From contig NC_020173.2 of the NCBI RefSeq assembly GCF_000224145.3, positions 2,317,494-2,381,493 of the forward strand: a stretch of 64,000 nucleotides of DNA, in the 5' to 3' direction. Under the pieces are notes generated by a model, which was not told the origin of the DNA, searched no databases, and saw only the letters and a list, made by a program, of their open reading frames with translations. Below, in pieces: positions 1 through 12,196 of the stretch (the first letter of the stretch is position 1; each line of letters begins with the position of its first letter). A program made the translations under genes and the position numbers. Origin of the DNA: Ciona intestinalis. Taxonomy: Eukaryota; Chordata; Ascidiacea; Phlebobranchia; Cionidae.

Positions 1-983
1 TTAAAAAGCAGTAATTTCATGCAGGCTGATTTTAAACTCATATCCAGCTTAGTAAACTTGACATTTTATATGGAAGAGTATATACCTCAGGCAGCTGTCA
101 TATTATGTATATAAGTTACTCATCTTATCGTTTGCATCTATTCAGGATCTGGCACTTTGTGTTTCACACTGCTATACAGTTATTAGATTCAAGTTTATTC
201 TGCTGTACCTGGCCATCGCTCATGTTAAAATCACAGTAAAAATAAACAGAAGTCCAAATATAAAACTCAAAAGGACTACTGTGCAATTTAATATGGCGGT
301 TAGGGTGATTTAGATAAACGTATAAATAAATTTAAAATTTTGTTCAATAAAATTTGGTTTGTAAAAAAATCGTAGTTTCTTATCTCAAAGGGTTATGTTT
401 TCTTTCAATTTGTGGCCTTTGCTTTTGGGTATTGTGTAAATAATGCCACTAAGTGTCTCCCCAAATAATCATCCTCTGTTTGTTTTTTCAAGCGCAATCA
501 TATACAGTTTAAGTAACTGTTCACCGCGTTAACGCGTCAATACAGATAATTAATCTTGAACGGAGATCAGTTCGTTTTAGAAGCGCAGAAATATCTTGAT
601 GAAAATCTGCCGATTATATGAGACTACGTCTGTCGGCAATGAAACTTGTTTGCTCAAGCTGTCAAACGAATCTGTTAATACCGGGTAAAACCAGTATATT
701 CCGGACTTCATTTTACCCGAATTTGTTCGCATGAAGTAAATGTAAATTTTGTGACGTCATTTCGTTACGTAATACAGCGTTAACCGAGCGCTGGCGAAGG
801 ACTGAAAATAAAGAAGCGAAAAAAGGCGAAGCCGCTGTGTCAACTACGCTATCGCTCATTAGCTAGATTTGTCTCTGATGCCGAAACTGACATCATTCTG
901 TTTGGATACATAGTAGCGAACGGAGACGCCTGTTCTTAAAGTCTCTGTAAAATATACGAACTTTAGCGCTTAGTTAGACAATC
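1..983. other. Upstream region and 5' flank of RNF220
   Basis: No coding exon was recognised here. The stretch is AT-rich at first and becomes more mixed after about position 500. A perfect TGACGTCA palindrome (CREB/ATF-type site) lies at 752-759, about 230 bp before the RNF220 start codon, so the promoter is probably in the second half. No TATA element was called with confidence. Confidence 0.5.
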
Positions 984-3900
984 ATGTCAGGTAATAAGAC
1001 TTATCTTTCAATACTTCTAAATAAGTTTCACTGTTTATGTTTATTGTATTTTCAGGTGCGGACAAATTCCCGTATAGCCGTCAGTTCCACGGTGATTTCA
1101 GGTAAGCGCATTTATTCAATCTATATAAAACTCGATTCCAGAAAATGTGTATTTTTGCCAACGATTAATTTTTTTGGGCATTTTCTAAACACTTTTCCAT
1201 TTCGGCCGAAAAACGTAAAAATATCCGCACATTGTGCTGGGAGGCTATTTAATCTTTTGTCCTCCGCAGATACTTCGGACATTCCTCTTCCCGGCACCCC
1301 CAACCTCCGGTTCCTGCTCCATCAGCAGCGGCGACGGTTCCTCCGCCAGCGCATCCGTTCATCGCGCATTTTTACCCGATGCTGGCCGGCACCGAGTGCC
1401 CGAATCCCGGCTACCCAAGTGCAATCAACCCGACCCCCCACCAGACTTCAGCAGCGGCCCTGGTTGCCCTTGCTGGACAAAATTTCTCGTCTCAACTTTT
1501 GCAAAGTAGGTTTTTGCTTTTTAAATATTTCCGTATTTTCAGGCATGCATACAGATTTGATTTTCAATTCCAGATTTCCAACTTAAAGCATTTAGAGAGC
1601 AACTCTCAGTTAAGGAAGACGCGGAAAATCAAGCAGCTTCGTCGAAACCAATACGACAACAGGTACTGTAAAAAACGTCCCTACAATATAAATCAAATGT
1701 TTCAACCACATATCATTACATGCAACAAATATTTTTCAGTTCGACGTCGAGTCACTTACAGGCAAAAGTCCAACGCAGGACCTTCCCAGTAATCAACTCA
1801 CATTACAAGGTGCTTCAGCAACACCTGGTAAGTCCTGCACCACCTAATCAGTTTTAGTCGGTTTAACTATATTTTAAATGTACTTCGGTTTGATTCTCGT
1901 ATAACTTTACATTGTTTGTAAAATAACGCCATTAAAATGGAAAATGAATCCCGCACAAAGGTCGTTTTTTTTCGTATTGCGAAATCGGAATTTGTAAATC
2001 GCTTTTCCAATTTTCAAAATGGCGACGGTAATTTGACGGCTCTTGGCATTCAGTATACTTGTTAATTTCTTCGACTGTCATATTTTCTAATCATATACCT
2101 TCGGGCACGATACCAGACAAAATGAACTTCGCCGTATAGCCATCTTGGCCTTGCGGGCAGTTGTTTACGTGTGAAAACGATTGCGGGTTTGCGAAAGTGC
2201 ATACCGCACGCCAATTGGCGACAATTTTGTACAAAATTTTCCACTTGTAACAAACGTGCGCAATGCAAAGTGCGAAGTGGTTATTTTTAATCCGAAATTG
2301 CGCCTGGTTCGGTCTTCGCCCTTTGAAGCCAACAGTTGTTGTGTTGCAGACACCGAAAATGTGGTGCAGTGAACTTATCCTTAAAGCGTGGCGGTTGCAA
2401 GTGCTCTATATTTTAGAGCTTACCGTGCTATACCTGAACCTCACCCGTGTTAATGGAATACTTTAAAGTTACATCACATGCTGCCTTAATCTTATCCATT
2501 TTATTCAAATTAGAGGTTTTAGGGGAATTCGTGTGTTTTGAAACCTTGCGATTCATATTCCTTAATCTGGTCACGATTTTGATGCAATATAGGCCTTGAG
2601 ATCATTAACTACAGACTTAATGCACTTTGCCGGTCGACTTGGCGTCCGATCGCGGAGCCTGTCAGATTTTCCCAGCAACTTAGTCGTAAAAGTGGGAGTG
2701 AAGCTTTTAAAACTTATCTTGCGCATTAAAAGTTGCTTACAGTCAACAAGTTTTTTACGGTGTGGCTGTTTTCCAAACACCTCTAATTACCTTCGAACCG
2801 CAGTAATCGGGCGCATGCACTCGTGGCAATCTGAACTGAGCATCTCATCCAGACACAACGGGCCTTAGGGGGAAAGCTCCATTCACTCTGCTGGCCTCCG
2901 CTGCCACTAATGAACTCTTCGCCTTTAAAATCTACACGCTTGATTCTCGCGGTTCCAGCCATTTTCTGCCGTTGATGATGATATGTATCATGATATAACG
3001 ACGCGTCAGGTACATTATGTGCAGCCTCGCACAGACCGAGCTGTCTCGGAACAGTTACCAAGCGAAACAAATCCTTATCGGTAGCCCTTGAACGAAAAAC
3101 GATGATTCGTACCCCGAAAGGTTTCTCCACACTTATACCACAAGCAAGCATTAGACTCTCTCCTTGTTTACAGTCAATTAAAACTCCGTTTGTTCTCTGA
3201 TCATGCGCCCGATGCTTGTTAGAGCACTTTCCCAGCGACTTTATCGGTTCGACCTCAGCTTTACACATCCAACGGCTGCTATGCTGCCAGTCATTGCAAT
3301 ATCTCGACAGTTATCGAGTGAAAAACACGGCTTCAAACGTCATAATCACCACCGGCAACACTGACTCCTGGTTTTGACAAGATTATGACGAGATTTTATG
3401 AACCTCTTGTCTCGTTTCCTGCCCACCGTAGTTTCCGGCTTAACATTACTAAATTATCTGCATCCAACGTGTGGTAAAGACCGAATCTCGTGTCTGACAC
3501 TTCACCGGGTATACATCAGCACGTTAGCCATGTTGTGTCGCGGCGCGCCTACTTTTGATATATCTCCGTGAACAATCGGCGGCTTAATGCGCGAAAGCCC
3601 TCGTAAAATGTGTGATGGCAGCCGTGAAATCAGAGATCCGACCACAATTGCTTTCACGATAAACTTGTTGTTGTTAATATGGCCATAATCCATTTGAGCT
3701 CGTTACAAACTCCAAAACGATCACCTGGGTCCATAGATTGTATATTTTGATATACGCACCGGGCACCCTTTAGAACGAATGGCTTCACAAAAATCCGCTT
3801 TTCGCAAATATACAGTGGACTTCGAACGAAATGCCGTAGTATTGATATACTGAGCACATAACAGAAGTGCCTGTCTTCGCTACCAGGTTCAGCAAATACG

Positions 3901-6900
3901 TTACCGCGTTGATTCTCGTATTAAATTGCTATAAAATCACCAGCGGCCGCGTTTTATCGGCCGATCGCTTAAAAGAGGCCCGCACAATGGAAAATTTAAT
4001 CTCGCTCCGCGTATGCCGTGTGTACGGGCCGCGACCGTTGAAATTAGCTTTTCGTTTGCTGACTAATTGACTTGACAATCAAAGCGTCGTTTCTCACCCT
4101 GTCGAAGATGCCGCAGCCGGGAAACGAAATCACAAATCGCTTTTTAATGTCGCCCGTCCCCGCCTATGTCACTCTACATCAAGACTAGATCGCCACGAAA
4201 CCCACTATCGCTGATATCAATTGCGAAATCCTTTTAATGAACTTTTCAAGCAAACTTCGCGTCCGGAGATAACGCTAATTCTACCGCTGTATAATAAGTC
4301 ACTACTCTCCTTGCAGACGTTTTCCCTTCCCCTCTGCACGCCTGGCAGCAACTGCTCCGCAGGTTCCGCGGAAACGAGTCTCCTCCGGATCCAATAGCGG
4401 ACCCATATCCATCTTACATCAAGGGATCATACCAGCACCATCCGCCCAACCAACATCGGGAAATTCAGCGAAACTTCGCGGGCCCTCCCGACTCACTTTT
4501 CCGGCGAGACTCAATGGAAATGCCTCCTTCGTACGACCAACTTAAGCGAAAGCGTCCTGGCGTTCATTTAAGCCGAAGCGTGGCCAAATCACCGAGATCT
4601 GCACATCCGGAAAGACACAACGGTACTAAAACAATATCGTTTAAACATTTTACAACTCACTTCAAAACGTATTTTTTTTATTTCTTAAAAAGCATATTTC
4701 TGGAGTCCAAAATTAACTCACTCCAAAAACTCTGCTAATTCATTTAATGTAACACACAAATATGCGCTATAAAATTTAAGGAGGCATTTTTTCGATACTT
4801 TATCCTAGATATAAACCCGGTCGACTTCAGCCGTCGATCACCTACATCAACCCTCAACGAAACGGCAACTAATGCATTGAGAATCTCAAACTCAAATAAC
4901 ACGTTAAACGGTAACTTTATTATTTGTGTCACATGTCACTTATATATACAGTAGCTTGGAATGGGCTATATTTTTATTCCCATTTTTTATCATTTTTTTC
5001 CAAACTATACAACCGTATTCTCACGGCTCCAAAGAAGGTTTGTTAATTGTTTAATGCACGATTACTCTACAGTATTATATATACAAATATTTTTTTTTAA
5101 TTTTAGGATTACTTTCGTAAATAATATTTAAAGGACGTCACACAGATCACGTGGATATTCTGACGTCATCACCTACCGGATCGTCACCGTCACGTGAGCA
5201 CCAGGATTACGACACTATGCTCTTAACCAATAGAAACACTTCTAGCGTTTCTTCCAACCAATCACAAGACGACGTCCCACGCCGACGAAGTAGGCTTTTT
5301 ATTTTTTGTTTGTTTATTATAAATTAGTATATATTTACTGATTTTGTAAGTGTCGTAGGTTTTTAATCACAGTGTGTGATTAAAGTACAAGTCATGTACT
5401 GTTTTAAGTTAAGTTATTTTATCTCAATAATAGCTGAACCTAATTTGCTGTTACTCGAGCGTATATTATTGCAAGACAATTTCAAGCTCTTTGATTCTGT
5501 TGATTACTCCCTGTAGTTATTTTGTATTGATTATTACTGATTTCTTGATGCCTTCCTGGCGTTTCTATATTAAAGATGACGCTTTGATAGCCATAGTTAT
5601 TGCCCACGCTTGTCGCGGGTTTATGAGGATTTTTCGCATTTAATAGAACGGTCTCTTGTGGCAAGGCGCACCACCGAATAACCGGGCGCGAATTAAAATG
5701 GCGACTCTGTTCAAATAGCTCGGCTATCGATTCACGCGTTGTGGCAATGTAGAGCGTGTTTGTGTGGTTAGATTGGCTGATGTTATGCACAAACAAGACT
5801 ATCCGTCGTAGTGTAGCAGATTTATAATATTTACACGATCTGTTAACAAAGAACAATATATATTGGGGCGAATATAATTAAGTCAGAATGCAACACGCAT
5901 TGTGGTGTAATATGCATGCCTTCCATTTGTTTAATTAATTATGACAACAAACCTAAAGATTAACTTTTATATTTTTTTAGAAAAACGATCATCGTCAGTC
6001 AGTGACTTGTGTCCTGTATGTGGACTCACTGTAAGGGAGTCGGAGCTAACAGCACATGTTCAAATGGAGATTGAAAAACTTGCCAAGCTACCCAAGTATG
6101 TTAAACATAAGTTAAAACACACATGCCAACTCAACTGTAACTGCTGACATCTACTAGTTATTATTCCTTGCTGCGTCTATAAGTTTCCTAATTTAACGAA
6201 TTAAAATTTTATGAGATAACGTTTTTCAGTGATATTCGGAAAAAAGCTTTCTGTCATAGAAAATCATCTTTTGAACGAAAACCTTCATTTACTTCTTCGG
6301 TGAGTGTGAATTATTTTGCTTTTATTTAAACACATTTTATGTAAGTCAAAATCAGTCTAAAGGCCAAAAGGATTCTGAATGAATTTAAAACGCTTTATGT
6401 GATTTATTATAGTAATTCGAATGAGTTTAAAACGGTATGTGATTTTTTTCGCAAATCATAGTATCATACAGTGGTTAAATCATCTTTTTTATCCAGTCAT
6501 CATGCAATGCCACCTCTACTTCAAGCAAGCGATTAACTGAAAGAGATTCGTCGCCGAAATCGGAGCGAGATAACAGGGAAAAGGTTGGTGCAATATCTTA
6601 ACCAGAAACCGTGTAAACTATAACTTATGTGAAATTACATTGTTTTGCTATTAGGAATTTTATTTTCCTTCGTATTTTTCAAGCTTTAATAATATCGAAA
6701 TTTCGTGTGACATCACTAACACCGCTAATTAGAGGATAAGCAAATCGGTTAATGATGTGTGAAGCTGTTGCGGCTATGCCCTGATAATGCAGGCGTCGGA
6801 TAGAACAAAGTTGCATACTCATCCGCCCCGTGGAACGTGGAAGCGATAAGCCGGTTTGATTGTCAGAATCCGCATTAACTCGAATACAATAGCTCAGATT

Positions 6901-9900
6901 CGCATCTCGAAGTCAAACCGTGTAAGTTTATCGTTCCGCAGGACCTAAAGTCTATTCGACATAAATGAGCGCTAAATGGGCACAAATACGTACTGACTAT
7001 ACCATCCGGCAAAACCCAAAGTCTGTTCGACATAAATAAGCACTAAAACGGTACATAAACACGTTCTATGAGTATATCTGCGAACCCCATAGTCTACTGG
7101 ATATTAATATGCACCAAGAAAAAAAGACTTGTAACAGTCTGGCCTCTCCCTGGTGTCATTACTGTGGCGACCAACGTTGACTTTCATCGTCTCTGTCTCG
7201 GTGTGTGAGCATTGTTCGTAGTCACAGATGGATGAGGTCGATCTCAGTCTCACTTCACGCCAAAATCCGCTGCGAAGTTCCCTTTCTTGTTAAGTTATCG
7301 AGTACAGCAATAAAGCGACTTGTCGTCGACCGTGGGTATGATGGATCAGGTCCGGCGCAACAAAATATTGAACGCCTTGGTGTATTTATACTGAATATAT
7401 AGCCGTACAAAACGTATTTGACTGTTCCGATTTATCAAACACATTTAGTATTCCCATGTAATGAATAGACATGTTAAGCCATATTGTTATTAATTCACCG
7501 ATATCGCGTTGTACGCATGTCTACAGCAAGAATTCCATATACGATTACGGTTGAGTTCTGTAGCATGTAGCTTATAATAGCGTAACGCAGAACGCGTCAT
7601 GTAGCGCTGATAAGACGACACGCCCCTAAAACCACCACTCTCATCAGGCAAACAGCAAGGCTGCTTCTTCCATTGTTTGATCGTTTCATCCGCCCCGCCT
7701 TATCGCGACTTGGAGCTAATTAAGCCCCGTAGTTGTGTTCTTGTATCTGCGATCCCGTGTCTCCGTGTTTGCCTGATACTCGATTAATGGCGATACGGAC
7801 AGCTGTAGGCTAACCCTCTGCAAGCAGGGCGCGATTCTGTTTGCGATTTCTCGTACGTGTTGACTTTCTTCTTGACAAATAAAAATCGAAAGTCACCGAA
7901 ATCGCAAGCCTGAACTCGCGACTTGAGTACAGAGTTCAGAATTCTCATTCCAACTACCTTTTCAAACAAATCAAAACGTCCTGTGGCAGTAACTGTTTTT
8001 TTGAATGTGAACTATCGACCGCTTTGTTCAAATACGTACGCGTACCTGACCGCAGAACTTTTGGCTGAAATATATTGCTAGACTTTAGTACAAGGGGGTG
8101 ATATACCGTTTTAAAGTAAACGTTACGCCCGTGGGGTGTCGGCATGAAGCAAAGGAAGATCAGGACCCTGGTGCCGACAGGCCAGTCACGTCTAGTAGCG
8201 GTTTTTAATACGAATCGTTCTGATCAGCGACACCACTGACGCACTTGCGTTATTAATTAGCTCTGTGCCCGCTCGAAGACGGCACCCGGGCTGTGTCAGT
8301 TTATTAATGATACTTTAATCTCGGGCGCTGCGAGCTTCGTATTTGCCAAGCGCCGGTTGCGTGGCGGCGTTGTCACAACGCGTATGATAACCACCGCTCT
8401 GCGAACCAATTTACTCCGATTCGAGTGCTGTTTGCGTAAGCCGAGCGACAAGAATTTACGACGCTAGAAACCGCCGACAGGGGTTGTAAATCACACGTGT
8501 CGGACTCGCACCAAATGTCGGCTGATACCTTTTTACCCGGACACCCGGACTAGCTATTCTTATCTATCGACTCGCAGAAGTAAAACAGGTCACTCTGACC
8601 AAATTTCTTTTTACCACGAGTAAATTTTTATTCACGCGATCACAACGACAAATCTACAAATTTATCCAAATTCAATTACGCCCCGAACTAATCCATTTCT
8701 ACTCAACCGCATTGAAATCGGAATTCTGTCGCCCCGGCCAAACGAAGCCGCCCGCCTCGGTGATCTAATTAGGCAGGAGCCTCGTTATCGTCTTGTGTCA
8801 TCCGCGTGCCGAACTGTCCGTTTGATTTATGGCGAGTCGACCTCGGCGGCCGCGACAGAGCGACTATCGTTTCGCATTAGTCGCTAATGCCCGACCGCCT
8901 GACAGCTCTAAGTGTTGCACAAGTCTTGATATCGATCGCTCTTTAATTTGAATTTAATGTCCCAGCTCAGTACTAGCAGATATTCGGTCACCACCGAATT
9001 CTAATCGATCCCGTTCTTGATTTTTAACTTGTATGATTTAATTTCGTGGTACTAACTATGTTTCTTAGTTTGCGCAACAATTACGTAATGCCAATTGCGC
9101 GAAAATGATTCATTTTTAGGTTCAAAATATAGTTTAATAGCCCTTCTCATAAACAGTGGGTCGCCAAACCTGATAATTTATTGATATATTAATTCATAGT
9201 TTAACCTTGGTTAAAAAACAGTATTTTGATTAAATAATACATTATTTATATTTTTGTAAACTTTTAGGCATAGTAAAACACTTCTATGCATGGTCTAAAT
9301 CTAAAATCAAATCAATATTTTGATTGAGTGTAAGCATGTTCGTATTTTTAGACATTTCGTAAAGTTCGTAGCAACCGAGTTGATCGTCTCAACTCACGCG
9401 TTGGTAACTGCTTGAAAGCGCAACGGAGCACAGGGGAGACGTCGAATGAAAATCGAGTTTGGATTGGGCACTCTGGCGCCACTATGTGTCCAGTTTGCTC
9501 AACGGCCATGCACGGCAGTTCAGCCGAAATGAGTGCACATGTTGAACAGTGTATTAGACAGGTAAATGTGCGACATATTTTAAACAGGTTGTCTATACTA
9601 TGGAATAAGATGGATGTCATTTGCACATACTACCCCATATTGCCGCCCAAGTGTGTTTAACAATGAACTTCGCTCTTTTAAGAACGTAAACGTTCTTTGT
9701 TTACTACCAAATGGAACAATAAAGAAATAAAAACATGTACCATCTTACCCCAACCGCCAATATATGTCATAAATGTACTCAATCAGTTTGGACATAGCAT
9801 CATAGCTTTCTTGCAGACGGATCATTCCTAATCATGTTGCTGTCAATTATAACTTTTCAGAATCAAATTGATTTACTGAATTCAAATTAATGTTTTTAGA

Positions 9901-11153
9901 TATAATTCCATTTCCAGAGTTTGAACGTGAACTTACAGCTATTTTACATACTATGCATTCTTCATGTCACGTTCAGATTATTTTTTCACTAAATTTAAAC
10001 AAACATCTCAGAATTTAAATTAGCTATTCCCTTTCCAGAGACAGCAGTCCCGCCATCCTCATGATGAAGAGGAAGAAGTAGATGTTGAAAATGATCCTCC
10101 ACGAGCTCCAAGCAACCATGACGACACAAGAAGCAATCAGAGCTTCAGTTCCGACTGTGATTGGAGGAATGAGACTCGATCTAATGTGCCAAGGGTGCCG
10201 GGTTCGAATCTTCAAGATGGGAGTTTTCCGTTAAATCGAACTTCACAGCAATCTGAACAGGTGTGAATACTTGTAAATGAATTATGTATTCTGTAGTCTG
10301 TACCTTCTCACTCAGGATAAAATATATGTAGTGTATTACACACAAATTTATGTTTAGTGCTTTTCAAAGTAGTTAAATATACACTGAAAACTTTGTTATT
10401 TCTGATAGGTACTGAACGTTGAAACAGACGATACTTATCTTTTTGGTTTACCTCAATTTTCCGAAGCGGATGTTACGTCATGTAGTGTGACGTCACATGA
10501 AGCAACGCGATCAGCAACAGAAAGGTGAGTGCATAGTTTACGCGAATGGTTAGGCGGACACGGGGTGTATGAAAAAGAACACCCGTGTTATAACGACTGT
10601 TGTAATCTTGCAACGAGATTTAAACAAGTTACATTAGTTGTCAGCCAATGTTTATTGATCCGCAGCCCTGACGACTCGGTTTGCTCCACACCGCCATCTA
10701 CCGGACACGAAGAATCTTGTTCTAACGACGTAGCATCACTTCATCTCAAAATCAAGAAACTGATCAATGATAAACGATCCAACCGTTGTCAGATATGTAT
10801 GGTAAGTAGCATAGTGTGGCATGTCATGGCACCTCAACACTATCTCTGCTTTAATTTCACCAGTCATAAATAAAATCGGTGTTCTAATCTAAGATTATCT
10901 TTAATTTCTTTGGAAGATATAAAGAAAAATAATAATCAGTACAAATTTGGTTGGGTGAAAAATAACTTTTAGTATTGCATACACTAACAAGATTCATTGT
11001 ACTTAGGATTCATACGAAGACCCGTTGGCCTCCATTGAATGTTGGCATGTACATTGTCGCAAATGTTGGCTTCGTGCATTGTCTGTGAAGAAGCTTTGTC
11101 CGCAATGCAGCGCTATAACACCGGCGGACAAATTGCGCCGTGTATATTTGTAG
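984..11153 (+). CDS. RNF220: RNF220-like RING E3 ubiquitin-protein ligase
   Basis: Coding exons: 984-990, 1056-1101, 1270-1505, 1574-1662, 1740-1827, 4317-4622, 5981-6095, 6230-6299, 6497-6583, 9352-9561, 10039-10260, 10409-10524, 10666-10801 and 11007-11153. All have GT/AG borders and together make 1875 nt in one frame (624 aa; human about 566). RNF220 is an E3 ligase whose C-terminal RING recruits an E2. Seen here: a first CPVC finger (Cys268, Cys271, His283), the conserved block after TFRKVRSNR at 349, a second CPVC finger (Cys394, Cys397, His411, Cys415), an acidic segment containing FSEADV, and a C3HC4 RING from Cys572 to Cys610 ending in LRRVYL. The N-terminal 250 residues are proline/serine-rich and diverged. 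The first coding exon is only ATGTCAG; the start is chosen because it restores phase and no other ATG precedes it in frame. Family assignment is secure; the fine choice of small exons is inferred. Confidence 0.93.
1828..4316 (+). other. RNF220 intron 5 (2.5 kb)
   Basis: Large intron with no convincing coding exon on either strand. A 161-codon antisense open frame (2783-3268) has no recognisable domain and no supporting exon structure. Otherwise unique sequence of mixed composition, possibly regulatory. Confidence 0.5.
4945..5095. mobile_element. Decayed inverted-repeat transposon copy (MITE)
   Basis: This segment of RNF220 intron 6 shares its interior with the element at 21359-21558: a T-rich tract with ATTCCCATTTT-like sequence, then TTTGTTAATTGTTTAA and a CACGAT motif. 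It is bounded by ACAGTAG-like and CTACAGTA-like ends. It has no coding capacity. Limits are approximate. Confidence 0.45.
5120..5300. promoter_or_regulatory. Candidate internal promoter/enhancer in RNF220 intron 6
   Basis: A dense cluster of motifs lies about 0.7 kb before the exon that begins the zinc-finger half of RNF220: TGACGTCA at 5161-5168, a second GACGTCAC just before it, two CACGTG-type E-boxes, and two CCAAT boxes (near 5227 and 5260). This is what a promoter for a shorter C-terminal isoform would look like. No initiator or transcript evidence is available, so the role is inferred. Confidence 0.4.
6584..9351 (+). other. RNF220 intron 9 (2.8 kb)
   Basis: No coding exon was found. 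The left part carries a degenerate tandem repeat (6938-7120). The remainder is mixed-composition unique sequence with only short, unsupported open frames on both strands. Confidence 0.5.
6938..7120 (+). repeat. Three degenerate tandem units of about 70 bp
   Basis: The phrase AAAGTCTATTCGACATAAAT recurs as AAAGTCTGTTCGACATAAAT and, more diverged, as ATAGTCTACTGGATATTAAT at about 70-bp spacing. Each copy is preceded by an ACC/CCC-containing segment and followed by a GC(A/G)C(T/C)AA-like segment. It lies inside an RNF220 intron and has no coding content. Confidence 0.6.
9640..9765. mobile_element. Fragment of inverted-repeat transposon family
   Basis: Contains the TTCTTTGTTTACTA block followed by ACCATCTTACCCCAA, matching the right end of the copy at 25503-25697. 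The left end is not clear. It lies in RNF220 intron 10, directly after the second zinc-finger exon. Confidence 0.4.
10545..10645 (+). repeat. Dispersed repeat fragment (ACACCCGTGTTATAACGACT family)
   Basis: This piece of RNF220 intron 12 shares the core CACCCGTGTTATAACGACTG and the trailing AAGTTACATT with the segment at 39128-39215. It is probably the 3' body of a short interspersed element. Only fragments are present. Confidence 0.5.
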
Positions 11154-12196
11154 CATGAAAGCAACACGTAAATGTTTCGTTCTGTTTCGTCGCTACTTGT
11201 ATGTTGATTGTGAAATAAATAAGTTGTAATGCCATAAATTTCTTGAGGAATACACCCGCAACAATTGTTTTTCGATGTTTTAGAGGTCCTCGCATATTTC
11301 TGTATCTATTATCATACGCGCAGCTGTGTTTATAGAATAATTATAATGTTACATCGGAACAACGTATTTGTTAATTGAAAAAGAAACATTTATTAAAACA
11401 GCCGAAACTAACAGCTTAAGAAGACATGGTACTCCCAATTGGGTATGTGGAGTTGTATGGTACATAAGGGGAAGACGCGCTGAATAAGTTGTGTCAATTA
11501 CAACGTATTTTGAAAATTCGTGCCAACAGCACGTTTAAAAACGGGAATTTTGAAATTCAATCCACCTTCATAGCAAAGTGACGTCGGTGTGCGTTGTTTA
11601 ATCAACTGGATACCTTGCCACGAGGTAATGCCGGGATTATTGTCTTAGATTTCTAGGGATATCTAATGTCACATCCTGTGACCAGAAATTCTGCCCTTAA
11701 TGTAACCACAACGTTGGTGAAAGAAGGACTCTGCTTTCTGTTTTTAATCATAACCAGCGGTATCCAATTGCTGGATTGAAAAGGTGCGGGTATCGAATTT
11801 TAATCAGCGCGCCGAGTTGGCGTACGAAAGAAGGATAACTTGGACGTGCTGTGTTTCTGCTGGGGGGCAAGGGCTCTGCAGTCGATTTGTGTTTGTCTTT
11901 GTCAAGATTTACAGACAGAATGTCTCTGAAGAGCACGCGAAAAAGATTTAAAATGCGTGTCATTGTTTTTGCTTCACGCCTTCGCCTTATAAGATTTCGG
12001 TAATTTAATAAAGATATCGACTTTCCTTCTACGTTGTTCTGTTTCTTTCCAGATGACATGATTAGTTATTCAAAAGAAAAAGTCCTTTCATGTCTCGGTT
12101 CGTTTTTTACATACGTTGTATCAAGATACCATGCTATATGATTCAATGACTTTCAAATGTGAGCAATATATAACTGTGTAACACATCTGCAGATTC
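11154..12196. other. RNF220 3' UTR and intergenic space before the receptor gene
   Basis: A poly(A) signal AATAAA lies at 11214-11219, about 60 bp after the RNF220 stop. The rest has no recognised gene; a 103-codon minus-strand frame (11748-12059) has no recognisable features. The receptor promoter presumably lies in the last few hundred bases. Confidence 0.5.
11214..11219 (+). terminator. RNF220 poly(A) signal
   Basis: Canonical AATAAA hexamer, 61 nt past the TAG at 11151-11153. Confidence 0.75.

Noticed and set aside
2783-3268. 161-codon minus-strand open frame in RNF220 intron 5
   Set aside because: No recognisable domain, no splice partners, composition like surrounding non-coding DNA; kept only as a remark.
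5482-5856. 124-codon minus-strand open frame in RNF220 intron 6
   Set aside because: Antisense within an intron, with no known motif and a low-complexity Gln/Asn end.
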